Source: JALOOE01 sp964423545
GTDB taxonomy: Bacteria; Chloroflexota; Anaerolineae; CG2-30-64-16
Direction of reading: 5' to 3'
Length of the DNA stretch: 5,227 nt
NCBI GenBank assembly: GCA_964423545.1
Contig: CAYRFV010000350.1
Coordinates: 1-5,227, forward strand
The notes beneath the pieces were generated by a model. The model was not told the origin of the DNA. It saw only the letters and a list, made by a program, of their open reading frames with translations, and made no database searches. Positions 1 to 5,227 of this stretch are shown here, in pieces. Positions within the stretch are counted from its first letter, which is position 1. Each line of letters begins with the position of its first letter. The position numbers and the translations under genes are program-made.

Positions 1-693
1 CTGTTCACCACCGTGTCGGTGCCCGCGATGACCGACGCAGTGGCCAGCCAGTACAGCGAAGGCTGCTTCGGCACCTGGGAGCCTGCCCTGGACGCGCTCA
101 TCGCCACCACCACCGGCAGCGCCCGGCCGGTCGACAAGGGCCATCTCACCCAGGACGATCTGGCCGTGGTCACCGGCGTGCAGCCCGGCGGCCGCGGGGT
201 GGTCGTGCGGCACGTGGAGGGGCTGCGCAACGACCCGCCCTCCTCCGAGGGCTTTGAGATGATCGACCTCGACAACGCCCTGCCGAAGATCGCGCTCGAT
301 CCGACTTGGGGCGTGGCGGCGCCCGTGCCGGTCGTGCGCTCGAAGCTGCACAGCCATCGCGGCGTCGCAGCCTACGATCCGAGGTTCGTCGAGTACGTGC
401 CGCTCTCCTCCGTCTACTTCGAGTTCCCCGTGACCTGCGGCACCTTTGCCCAGGCGCAGGGGGTTCGCGCGGTCTTCGAGCAGGCGCAGTGCCTGCGTCG
501 TCCCGCCGACCCCCGCCAGGTGGCGTTCACCCTGCTGCCGACGCACGGCGTCTTCATCGTGGAGAAGTGGGTGCACGGGAAGGCGCCCTTCCAGCTGATC
601 TGGGAGCACATGGACGCCGGCCGGTTGGAGATCGACCGCATCGTGCCCCAAGGGCCGGAGCCGTTCTTCCCGCGAGAAGTGGCGCGCGGCTAG
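1..693 (+). CDS. Unrecognised protein, 3' part (5' end beyond left edge)
   Basis: The reading frame is open from the first base to the TAG at 691-693, giving 230 visible residues. GTG at 13 and ATG at 28 are possible starts, but only 12 bases precede the GTG, no ribosome binding site is visible and the frame stays open to the edge, so I treat the gene as cut by the window. I do not recognise the family. The protein looks soluble, with no signal peptide or membrane segment in the visible part. Landmarks are a GCFGTW stretch near the start, a glycine-rich TGVQPGGRG segment, an acidic EMIDLDNALPKIALD segment, a basic/histidine patch SKLHSHRG in the middle, and an aromatic C-terminal part (KWVHGKAPFQLIWEH). 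Three cysteines (GCFG, VTCGT, AQCLR) are too scattered to suggest a metal cluster. The next gene begins 50 bases downstream on the same strand with no visible promoter between, so the two may be co-transcribed. It is very likely a real gene: GC-rich third positions and a long uninterrupted frame. Its function is unknown. Confidence 0.72.
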   Translation: MFTTVSVPAMTDAVASQYSEGCFGTWEPALDALIATTTGSARPVDKGHLTQDDLAVVTGVQPGGRGVVVRHVEGLRNDPPSSEGFEMIDLDNALPKIALDPTWGVAAPVPVVRSKLHSHRGVAAYDPRFVEYVPLSSVYFEFPVTCGTFAQAQGVRAVFEQAQCLRRPADPRQVAFTLLPTHGVFIVEKWVHGKAPFQLIWEHMDAGRLEIDRIVPQGPEPFFPREVARG

Positions 694-743
694 AGGGCGC
701 CGATCAGCAGCCAGCGCACGATGGTCTGCGGACAGCGGCCGGC

Positions 744-1409
744 ATGAGCGAGACCTACGTTCAGCGCATGCGCGTGACCTTCACGACCGATGATACGGTG
801 AAGTACGTCGGCCACCTGGACATGGCGCGCGCCTGGGAACGCGCCATCCGCCGCGCACGGCTGCCGCTGGCCTACAGCCAGGGCTTCAACCCCCAGCCGC
901 GGCTGCACTTCGCCGCTGCGCTGCCTGTCGGCTTCACCGGGAGAGCCGAGCTCATCGATGTGTTTCTCGATGCCGAGGTGGCGCCCGCGACGTTCCTGGC
1001 GCGCCTCGCGCCGGCGTTGCCTGCCGGCATCCGTCCGACCGGCGCCGCGCCGGCGCCGCGCGAGCTGCCGGCGCTCCAGGCTGCCGTGCGCGGCGCGCGT
1101 TATCGGGTCGAGGTGGAGACGGCGGAAGAGGGCGACGCGTTCGCGGCGCGGCTGGCGGCCTTCATGGCGCGCACGGACGCATGGCGCGAACGCCGTCGCG
1201 GCAGGGAGGTGGTCCGCTACGATCTGCGACCGCTGGTGACGTCGCTGCGCTGCACTGGCCCCTGCGACCTGGGCCAATCGTTCGAGACCACTATGGCTGC
1301 GGAGCCAGGCGCCACCGGCCGGCCCGACGAGCTGCTGGCGGAGCTGGGCTACGAGCGCGCGCTGCGCCGCGTGGAGCGGCTGGAGCTGCTCCTGGCGCAG
1401 AGCCAGTGA
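744..1409 (+). CDS. TIGR03936/DUF2344 radical-SAM-associated protein
   Basis: 221 residues. The N-terminal half carries the hallmark of the DUF2344 (TIGR03936) family: MRVTFTTDDTVKYVGHLDMARAW followed by ERAIRRARLPLAYSQGFNPQPRL (about residues 9-53), then LPVGFTGRAELIDVFL (60-75). C-terminal signatures are RYDLRPLV (158-165), TGRPDELLAELG (191-202) and RRVERLELLL (208-217). In many bacteria this domain is fused to, or encoded just after, a B12-binding radical-SAM protein (TIGR03960 type), often near the RNase E/G and rplU/rpmA genes. Its molecular function is not established. Here it is free-standing and the gene just upstream is not a radical-SAM protein. The start is ATG 744. ATG 768 (residue 9) is an alternative that would keep the conserved core, and neither has a strong Shine-Dalgarno sequence. 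An in-frame opening reaching back to 306 overlaps the first gene and lacks family similarity, so it is excluded. The FAH-family gene follows after 40 bases, and the two probably share a transcript. Confidence 0.9.
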   Translation: MSETYVQRMRVTFTTDDTVKYVGHLDMARAWERAIRRARLPLAYSQGFNPQPRLHFAAALPVGFTGRAELIDVFLDAEVAPATFLARLAPALPAGIRPTGAAPAPRELPALQAAVRGARYRVEVETAEEGDAFAARLAAFMARTDAWRERRRGREVVRYDLRPLVTSLRCTGPCDLGQSFETTMAAEPGATGRPDELLAELGYERALRRVERLELLLAQSQ

Positions 1410-1449
1410 CACGGCGCAGACAGCCGAAAGCTGCCTGCGAGGAGGAAGC

Positions 1450-2337
1450 ATGCGAGTCTTGACCTTTCTAGAGGAGGGTGAGCGCCGGCTGGGCGTATTG
1501 ATCGGCCAGCAGGTGGCCGACCTGACGGCGGCGCAGGCGGGCCGGCGGCCCGGCGCGTCGTCGTTCGCTGACATGCGAGCGCTGCTCGATGCCGGGCCGG
1601 ACGCTTGGGCGCGGCTGGCGAACGATCTGGCGACGAAGGACTGGACCCCCTTCTGCCGGCCGCTGGCGGGCCTGAAGTTGGACGCGCCGGTGCGGCCCTC
1701 CAAGATCGTCGCCATCGGCCAGAACTACTTCGACCATGTGCGCGAGCAGAACGCGGCCATGCCCGAACGTCCCATCATCTTCGCCAAGTTCCCATCGACC
1801 GTCATCGGCCCCGGCGACGCCATCTGCTGGGAGCCGGCCCTATCGGAGAAGATCGATTGGGAGGTGGAGCTGGCCGTCGTCATCGGTCGCACAGCGCGCC
1901 GCGTGGCCGCGGCGGACGCGTATCAATACGTCTTCGGCTACACCGTGGCCAACGACGTCACCGCGCGCGATCTTCAGCGCAGCGACGGCCAGTGGGTGCG
2001 GGGCAAATCGTTGGACACCTTCTGCCCGCTTGGCCCGTGGATCGTCACCAAGGACGAGACGCCTGACCCGCACGGCCTGGCGCTGCGCACCACGGTCAAC
2101 GGCGCGCTGATGCAAAGCTCCCGGACCGATCAGCTCATCTTTCGCATTCCCGAGCTGATCGAGTTCATCACGCGCGCGTTCACGCTGTTGCCCGGCGACA
2201 TCGTCCTGACCGGCACACCGCCCGGCGTCGGCGCGTTCCGCAATCCGCCCGTCTTCCTCAAGGACGGCGACGTGGTGACCGTGGAGATCGAAGGGATCGG
2301 CGCACTGACCAATCCCTGCCGCACCGAGATCGTGTAG
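1450..2337 (+). CDS. Fumarylacetoacetate hydrolase (FAH) family protein
   Basis: 295 residues, the usual length for bacterial FAH-family enzymes with a short N-terminal domain. Residues 1-75 form the variable N-terminal part (MRVLTFLEEGERRLGVLIG), and about 84-294 form the FAH catalytic domain. Family motifs are VAIGQNYFDHV (87-97), IDWEVELAVVIG (135-146), ANDVTARDLQ (167-176), GKSLDTFCPLGPWIV (185-199) and LLPGDIVLTGTPPGVG (246-261). E138, E140 and D169 fall at the positions of the divalent-metal ligands, with the same spacing as in human FAHD1, so the enzyme is predicted active. Members cleave or isomerise 2-oxo/1,3-diketo acids, for example fumarylpyruvate, acylpyruvates, 2-hydroxyhepta-2,4-diene-dioate and 2,4-diketo-3-deoxy sugar acids, or decarboxylate oxaloacetate. 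The substrate cannot be read from sequence. It is probably cytoplasmic. The ATG at 1450 is supported by a good ribosome binding site (GGAGGA, just upstream). The following gene has its own promoter, so this is probably the last gene of its unit. No aromatic or sugar catabolism genes are in view to narrow the role. Confidence 0.94.
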   Translation: MRVLTFLEEGERRLGVLIGQQVADLTAAQAGRRPGASSFADMRALLDAGPDAWARLANDLATKDWTPFCRPLAGLKLDAPVRPSKIVAIGQNYFDHVREQNAAMPERPIIFAKFPSTVIGPGDAICWEPALSEKIDWEVELAVVIGRTARRVAAADAYQYVFGYTVANDVTARDLQRSDGQWVRGKSLDTFCPLGPWIVTKDETPDPHGLALRTTVNGALMQSSRTDQLIFRIPELIEFITRAFTLLPGDIVLTGTPPGVGAFRNPPVFLKDGDVVTVEIEGIGALTNPCRTEIV

Positions 2338-2350
2338 GAGACGAAAATAA

Positions 2351-2362
2351 GCCGCGCGCGGC
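2351..2362. repeat. 12-bp perfect GC palindrome upstream of the kinase-like gene promoter
   Basis: GCCGCGCGCGGC reads the same on both strands. It lies between the FAH stop and the -10 box at 2377 and covers the place where a -35 hexamer would sit. It could be an operator, a small hairpin at the end of the upstream transcript (no T-tract follows) or a chance product of high GC. I favour no firm role. Confidence 0.35.
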
Positions 2363-2373
2363 GGCGCATTTCA

Positions 2374-2382
2374 TGGTATAAT
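2374..2382 (+). promoter_or_regulatory. Extended -10 promoter for the cytidylate-kinase-like gene
   Basis: TGGTATAAT is a perfect TATAAT (2377-2382) preceded by TGN, the extended -10 form recognised by housekeeping sigma factors. It stands out in a very GC-rich background. At 17-bp spacing the -35 position (2354-2359) is GCGCGC, not TTGACA-like, which extended -10 promoters tolerate. The predicted transcript start is near 2389, giving a leader of about 74 bases before the ATG at 2463. Confidence 0.72.
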
Positions 2383-2394
2383 AGCGCTGTGATC

Positions 2395-2420
2395 GGGCCG
2401 TTGCGGCGGTGCAGCGGCCC
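2395..2420 (+). promoter_or_regulatory. Leader hairpin, 10-bp stem
   Basis: GGGCCGTTGC (2395-2404) pairs with GCAGCGGCCC (2411-2420) across a 6-base loop GGCGGT. Nine pairs are Watson-Crick and one is G-U. It begins only a few bases after the predicted transcript start and ends about 32 bases before the GGAGG ribosome binding site, so it does not hide that site. No run of T follows, only CCTTT, so it is not a standard terminator. A 5' stem that stabilises the mRNA, or a protein-binding leader, are possible readings. Confidence 0.5.
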
Positions 2421-2462
2421 AGGCGGCCTTTACATTGGACCTGCGTTCGGACGGAGGCGCCT

Positions 2463-3119
2463 ATGGCAGTCATCACGATTTCCAGGCAGCAGGGCAGTGG
2501 GGGCTCGGAGATCGCAGCCCGCGTGAGCGACCTTCTTGGGTACCGCTATTTCGACAAGCGGATGATGGCCGAGGTGATGGCCCAGGAAGGATTCACGGAC
2601 GAAATGATCGTCGATTATCGCGAGGATGAATACAGACTGCGCAGTTTCGTGGATCGCGTGCTCGGGTATCGCAGGCCGAAGAGCATCGCGGATGTGGGGT
2701 TCTGGGACAAGGACCCCCAGGCCATGAAGCGAACCTCATCGGCCGTGCTCGACGAGCACATGGCCGTCTGGCTGGTGCGCTCCGCGATCGAGAACGTCTA
2801 CGAGCGCGGCAATGTCGTGATCGTGGGTCGCGCTGGCCAGGCGATCCTGCGCGACAGGCCCGGCGTCTTCCATGTGCGCATTGAGGCGCCGCTCGACGTG
2901 CGCGTCAAGTGGGTCTGCGAGCATCAGCACCTCGGCCAGAAAGAGGCGCAGCAGTACATCACCGAGCGCGACAAGGCCTCGGCTGAATACCTGCAGCGCT
3001 TCTATGGCGTCGACTGGTCTGACCCGACCCTCTACCATGTCGTCATCAACGCAGCCAAGTGGGATCACGAACGCGCCGCCCAGTGCATCGTGAACGCGGT
3101 GGGCTGCATCAACCCGTAG
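2463..3119 (+). CDS. Cytidylate kinase-like family protein (PF13189)
   Basis: 218 residues. The protein opens with MAVITISRQQGSGGSEIAARVSDLL, the characteristic start of the Cytidylate_kin2 family (ISRxxGSGGxEIA), followed by LGYRYFDKRMM (25-35). The middle has NVVIVGRAGQAIL (117-129). The C-terminal part has VFHVRIEAPLDVRV (135-148), ITERDKASAEYLQRFYGVDWSDPTLYHVVINAAKW (166-200) and a terminal helix. This family has a P-loop-NTPase fold related to CMP kinase, but the nucleotide-binding loop reads GSGGSE rather than GxGKS/T. The missing lysine is usual for the family. The true substrate of such proteins is mostly untested, so a housekeeping Cmk role should not be assumed. The start is ATG 2463, with GGAGG at 2453-2457 and 5 bases between. 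A longer frame from 2409 lies in the leader hairpin and lacks similarity. The gene is the only one in its transcription unit within view and converges with the HsdR remnant. Confidence 0.9.
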   Translation: MAVITISRQQGSGGSEIAARVSDLLGYRYFDKRMMAEVMAQEGFTDEMIVDYREDEYRLRSFVDRVLGYRRPKSIADVGFWDKDPQAMKRTSSAVLDEHMAVWLVRSAIENVYERGNVVIVGRAGQAILRDRPGVFHVRIEAPLDVRVKWVCEHQHLGQKEAQQYITERDKASAEYLQRFYGVDWSDPTLYHVVINAAKWDHERAAQCIVNAVGCINP

Positions 3120-3137
3120 GGGCCGAGCGTCGCAGGC

Positions 3138-3237
3138 CGCGACCCCTTGGTTGCTGGCGGTCGCGCGCGGCGATGGCACGAAGCATCCATCGCCGCGATC
3201 GCTGCCGCGCGCAGGTGCGCCTCTGAGGCGACGCGCG
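3138..3237. other. GC-rich spacer with imperfect inverted repeats (possible weak terminator)
   Basis: The 156-base gap between the kinase-like gene and the HsdR remnant holds no gene I can support. It contains an inverted repeat CGCGACC (3138-3144) / GGTCGCG (3159-3165) with a 14-base loop. A nested imperfect one follows: CGCGCG (3206-3211) with CGCGCG (3232-3237), enclosing CGCCT (3218-3222) / AGGCG (3226-3230). Neither is followed by a T-tract on either strand, so intrinsic termination is only a possibility. At this GC content some inverted repeats are expected by chance. Confidence 0.25.
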
Positions 3238-3275
3238 GGTGGGCGAGGACCGCGTGCCGAGATGCCGCGCCTCGG

Positions 3276-3848
3276 CTACGCCGCCGCCCACGCGGCGCAC
3301 AACACCTCGGCCTGCTCGAGCACCGTACGAGTGGCGCGTTCCTGCTTGTCAGGCGGGTAGCCGTGCTTGCGCAGGATGCGCCTGATCATGACACGGATGC
3401 GGGCGCGCACGTTTTCGCGCATCATCCAGTCGATGGTCACGCTGTTTCGCACGGCTGCCACCAACTCGCGAGCCATGGTCTTGAGGGTGTCGTCGCCCAG
3501 CACCTTGACTGCGCTGTCGTTGACCTCCAGTGCATCGTAGAAGGCGACCTCATCCTCGGTCAGGTTGAGCGCTTCCCCGCGTCTGCCGGCCTCACGCATC
3601 TCCTCGGCGAGTGCGATCAGCTCCTCGATAACCTGCGCGCATTCGACCGCCCGGTTCTGGTAACGCCGGATAGCTTCCTCCAGCGCCTGTCTGAGAATGT
3701 GCTCCTGCGACGCGGGCAGTAGGCCCAGCCGTTCCTGCCCGCGGTCGGCCTGTCGGCGCCAAGCGCCCACCGGTCGGCATCGCGTCCATTGTTGCATTCG
3801 GTACCGCTGTTGGATAAAAAGCGTAGCACCATTCACAAAAGAATGCAA
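3276..3848 (-). pseudogene. hsdR: C-terminal remnant of type I restriction enzyme HsdR (DUF3387)
   Basis: The frame on the minus strand gives up to 190 residues ending at TAG (3276-3278). From about residue 47 on (3710 down to 3276) it matches the far C-terminal helical region of HsdR. Signatures are LEEAIRRYQNRAVECAQVIEELIALAEEMRE, LTEDEVAFYDALEVNDSAVKVLGDDTLK, ARELVAAVRNSVTIDW and ENVRARIRVMIRRILRKHGYPPDKQERATRTVLEQAEVL. Full HsdR proteins are about 1,000 residues and carry a PD-(D/E)xK nuclease and two helicase domains before this part. All of those are absent. In the complete enzyme this tail is thought to mediate contact with the HsdM/HsdS methylase core. The first 45 or so residues (low-complexity, Arg-rich) do not look like HsdR. 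The frame begins with TTG at 3846-3848 without a ribosome binding site, and the internal ATG at 3795-3797 has none either. No hsdM or hsdS is nearby. It is probably a decayed scrap left by deletion. The lack of stops inside the conserved part means a free-standing expressed tail cannot be excluded. Confidence 0.82.
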
Positions 3849-3883
3849 GCGACCGCGAACTTACAGGCGCGGCCCTACGGCCC

Positions 3884-3895
3884 GGCGGCGCCGCC
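3884..3895. repeat. 12-bp perfect GC palindrome abutting the oxidoreductase promoter
   Basis: GGCGGCGCCGCC is self-complementary and ends one base before the putative -35 element at 3896. Just upstream, GGCC-CTAC-GGCC (about 3871-3882) forms a second small inverted repeat. This position would suit an operator, but a chance origin in GC-rich DNA is possible. Confidence 0.35.
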
Positions 3896-3924
3896 TTGAT
3901 GGGCGCACGGCCGCGTGTTATAGT
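3896..3924 (+). promoter_or_regulatory. Sigma-70-type promoter for the Gfo/Idh/MocA oxidoreductase
   Basis: TTGATG (3896-3901, 4 of 6 matches to TTGACA) is followed after exactly 17 bases by TATAGT (3919-3924, 5 of 6 matches to TATAAT). The -10 is preceded by TGT, giving an extended -10 as well. Transcription would begin near 3931, leaving a leader of about 52 bases. This argues that the upstream in-frame TTG and ATG codons at 3896 and 3899 are promoter sequence and not the translation start. Confidence 0.68.
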
Positions 3925-3982
3925 GGGGGTGCGAGCAGATGGATGGCGCGCCCTGCGCTGGCTGCGCCGCAAAGGAGGGCAT

Positions 3983-5152
3983 ATGGATTCAAGGCTGAAG
4001 GTCGGGGTGATCGGCGTCGGCATCCTGGGGGAGCAGTACGTGCGCTTCTTCGGGGAGCATCCTCACACGCGGGTGGCGGCCGTGGCAGACATCCGGCCGC
4101 AGGTCGCCCAACGGATCGGGGCCGCCGCGGGGGCCGAGGTGTACACGGACTACCACGAGATGCTGGGCGCGCAGGCGCTCGACCTGGTCGTCGTCGCCAC
4201 GCCCGATCCGTTTCATCGGGGCCCGGTTGTTGCGGCGCTGGAGGCAGGCGCGCCGAACGTGATCCAGGAGAAGCCGATGGCGACCACGGTCGAGGACGCG
4301 CTGGCGATCTGCGAGGCGGTGGAGCGGCGCCGGGCGAAGCTCTTCGTCAACTACGCCAATCGCGCCGCGGCGTACGACATCGCCACCCGCTACGTGATCC
4401 AGCAGGGGCTGCTGGGGGAGGTGGTCTACGGCGAGGCGCGGCTGGACGACAACATCGTCGTGCCGACCGGGCTGTGGGGAGAGCGGAGCCGCGAGTGGGC
4501 GGCCGGCTCCTCCACCGCGCACTTCCTGCTCAGCCACGTGGTCGACCTGCTGCGCTGGACCTTCAGCCCGGCCGAGGTGAAGGAGGTCTACGCCATCGGC
4601 CAGGCGGCGGTGCTGGGTTTCACGCCCGACCTCTACGACGCGTTCCTGACCTTCGACAGCGGCCTGCGGGTGCGGGTCAAGGCAGAGTGGATCAAGCACA
4701 TCGACGAGCTGGTGGAGTTCTACCTCTGCTTCTCGGGCCGCGACGGCACATTGATCTGCAACAAGCGCGCGGGATTCGGCGCAGAGCCTGGGTGGCGGGC
4801 GAACCTGGCGGAAACGGTGACCGCGGAGGAGCTGCTGCGGCACCGGCAGGCGCTGGACGCGCGCGGGGCGCGCGTGGCCGCGCGGGTGAACCGGCCCGAT
4901 CCGACGACCGGCCAGCTCTCGGCCAGCGTGGAGCGGCTGCAGCCGAGCCTGGAGGCGCGCGGGCCCTCGGCCGGCGGGCTGATGGCGCTCGTCGGCCACT
5001 TCGTGGACGCGATCGTAGAGGACACGGTGACGCCGGCCCGGTGGCGCGCCAACGGGCCGCTGCCCACGCATCTCGACGGGCTGAAGCAGACCGAAGTGGT
5101 GGCCGCGATTGTCCGCTCGGCGGCCGAGGACCGGGTGGTGAAGGTCGGGTAG
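3983..5152 (+). CDS. Gfo/Idh/MocA family NAD(P)-dependent oxidoreductase
   Basis: 389 residues, within the family's usual 330-400. The N-terminal Rossmann domain has VGVIGVGILGEQYV (7-20; the GxGxxG glycines are G11, G13, G16). AVADIRP (33-39) follows, with acidic D36 at the end of the second strand, which favours NAD(H) over NADP(H). LVVVATPDPFHRGPVVAALEAG (68-89) and the diagnostic QEKPMA (95-100, catalytic-site K97) complete it. The C-terminal alpha/beta domain includes GLLGEVVYGEARLDD (142-156) and TAHFLLSHVVDLLRW (178-192). There H185 and D188 occupy the positions of the family's active-site histidine/aspartate. Members oxidise or reduce sugars, inositols and related polyols. The exact substrate is not deducible. 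The start is the ATG at 3983, preceded by a near-perfect ribosome binding site AAAGGAGG (3971-3978). The longer frame from 3896 overlaps the promoter. A charged stretch at about 265-330 is longer than in compact members. The gene has its own promoter and converges with a tRNA 24 bases downstream. Confidence 0.93.
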   Translation: MDSRLKVGVIGVGILGEQYVRFFGEHPHTRVAAVADIRPQVAQRIGAAAGAEVYTDYHEMLGAQALDLVVVATPDPFHRGPVVAALEAGAPNVIQEKPMATTVEDALAICEAVERRRAKLFVNYANRAAAYDIATRYVIQQGLLGEVVYGEARLDDNIVVPTGLWGERSREWAAGSSTAHFLLSHVVDLLRWTFSPAEVKEVYAIGQAAVLGFTPDLYDAFLTFDSGLRVRVKAEWIKHIDELVEFYLCFSGRDGTLICNKRAGFGAEPGWRANLAETVTAEELLRHRQALDARGARVAARVNRPDPTTGQLSASVERLQPSLEARGPSAGGLMALVGHFVDAIVEDTVTPARWRANGPLPTHLDGLKQTEVVAAIVRSAAEDRVVKVG

Positions 5153-5176
5153 AGGGGCAGCGCCGCGAGCTCCAGG

Positions 5177-5227
5177 CGGGAGTGGATGGGAGTCGAACCC
5201 ACCGTGGCCGCTTGTCGCACCCACCAC
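5177..5227 (-). tRNA. 3' half of a long-variable-arm tRNA, probably tRNA-Sec (cut by right edge)
   Basis: Read on the minus strand, the T-arm is clear: stem GTGGG (5202-5198), loop TTCGACT (5197-5191), stem CCCAT (5190-5186). Upstream is an extra arm whose ends pair, GTGG (5227-5224) with CCAC (5207-5204), so the variable arm is long as in Ser, Leu, Tyr or Sec tRNAs. After the T-stem the 3' acceptor strand reads CCACTCCC, then G, CC, T. With a 7-bp acceptor the discriminator would be C, wrong for tRNA-Ser. With an 8-bp acceptor (5185-5178) the discriminator is G73 (5177), exactly the bacterial tRNA-Sec arrangement. The final CCA is not fully encoded (CCT). The anticodon, D-arm and 5' acceptor strand lie beyond the window, so identity is inferred. 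tRNA-Ser with an aberrant 3' end is the alternative. I am about 0.85 sure it is a tRNA and about 0.6 sure it is Sec. Confidence 0.75.

Noticed and set aside
306..743. N-terminal extension of the DUF2344 frame
   Set aside because: It overlaps the upstream gene in another frame, is Arg-rich, and family similarity begins only after the ATG at 744.
690..1715. 341-codon open frame on the minus strand opposite DUF2344 and the start of the FAH gene
   Set aside because: Low-complexity Arg/Ala-rich product that overlaps two well-supported genes; an antisense shadow.
3147..3722. 191-codon plus-strand frame across the HsdR remnant
   Set aside because: The minus strand matches HsdR strongly, and the plus product looks like the reverse-strand artefact of it.
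3800..3840. Possible minus-strand promoter for the HsdR remnant (TTGTGA with a TATCCA-like -10)
   Set aside because: The -10 matches at only three positions and no usable start with a ribosome binding site follows.
3896..3982. N-terminal extension of the oxidoreductase
   Set aside because: It covers the -35/-10 elements, whereas ATG 3983 has a near-consensus ribosome binding site and begins just before the Rossmann strand.
3989..5227. 412-codon open frame on the minus strand across the whole oxidoreductase gene
   Set aside because: It is a GC-rich shadow. The product is Arg/His/Pro-rich with no recognisable fold, it runs through the tRNA, and the plus-strand product is a clear Gfo/Idh/MocA protein.
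5178..5227. Ordinary tRNA-Ser with a 7-bp acceptor
   Set aside because: It would need C at position 73 and an extra base before CC. The 8-bp acceptor with G73 fits better, although the missing anticodon keeps this open.
1..5227. CRISPR array, insertion sequence or phage genes
   Set aside because: No spaced direct repeats, transposase, integrase or terminal inverted repeats are visible in the window.

Overview
The window is about 5.2 kb of GC-rich bacterial chromosome with short intergenic gaps. The gene set (a free-standing DUF2344/TIGR03936 protein, a PF13189 cytidylate-kinase-like protein, a FAH-family hydrolase and a Gfo/Idh/MocA dehydrogenase) would suit a Chloroflexota-like bacterium, possibly from a metagenome. 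That placement is an inference from gene content and base composition; there is no rRNA or other marker to fix it.

Layout. Positions 1-2337 (+) hold three co-directional genes. They are the 3' part of a protein I do not recognise, a DUF2344 radical-SAM-associated protein (744-1409), and a fumarylacetoacetate hydrolase-family enzyme (1450-2337) with its metal ligands intact. A perfect extended -10 promoter (TGGTATAAT, 2374-2382) then starts a separate unit. It has a leader with a 10-bp hairpin and a PF13189 nucleotide-kinase-like gene (2463-3119). Next, on the minus strand and convergent with that gene, comes a C-terminal scrap of a type I restriction subunit HsdR (about 3276-3710), with no helicase/nuclease part and no credible start. 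To its right, a second promoter (TTGATG-17 bp-TATAGT) drives a Gfo/Idh/MocA-family NAD(P)-dependent oxidoreductase (3983-5152) with a strong ribosome binding site. At the right edge is the 3' half of a minus-strand tRNA with a long variable arm. Its end is best read as an 8-bp acceptor strand followed by G73, which points to selenocysteine tRNA, but the anticodon lies outside the window.

The genes do not form one obvious pathway. The FAH-family enzyme and the dehydrogenase suggest small-molecule catabolism, the DUF2344 protein belongs to a family tied to radical-SAM proteins, and the HsdR scrap is a relic of a lost defence locus. I see no complete, clearly new system. The points most worth following are the candidate tRNA-Sec, the promoter-proximal leader hairpin, the HsdR relic and the unrecognised first gene.
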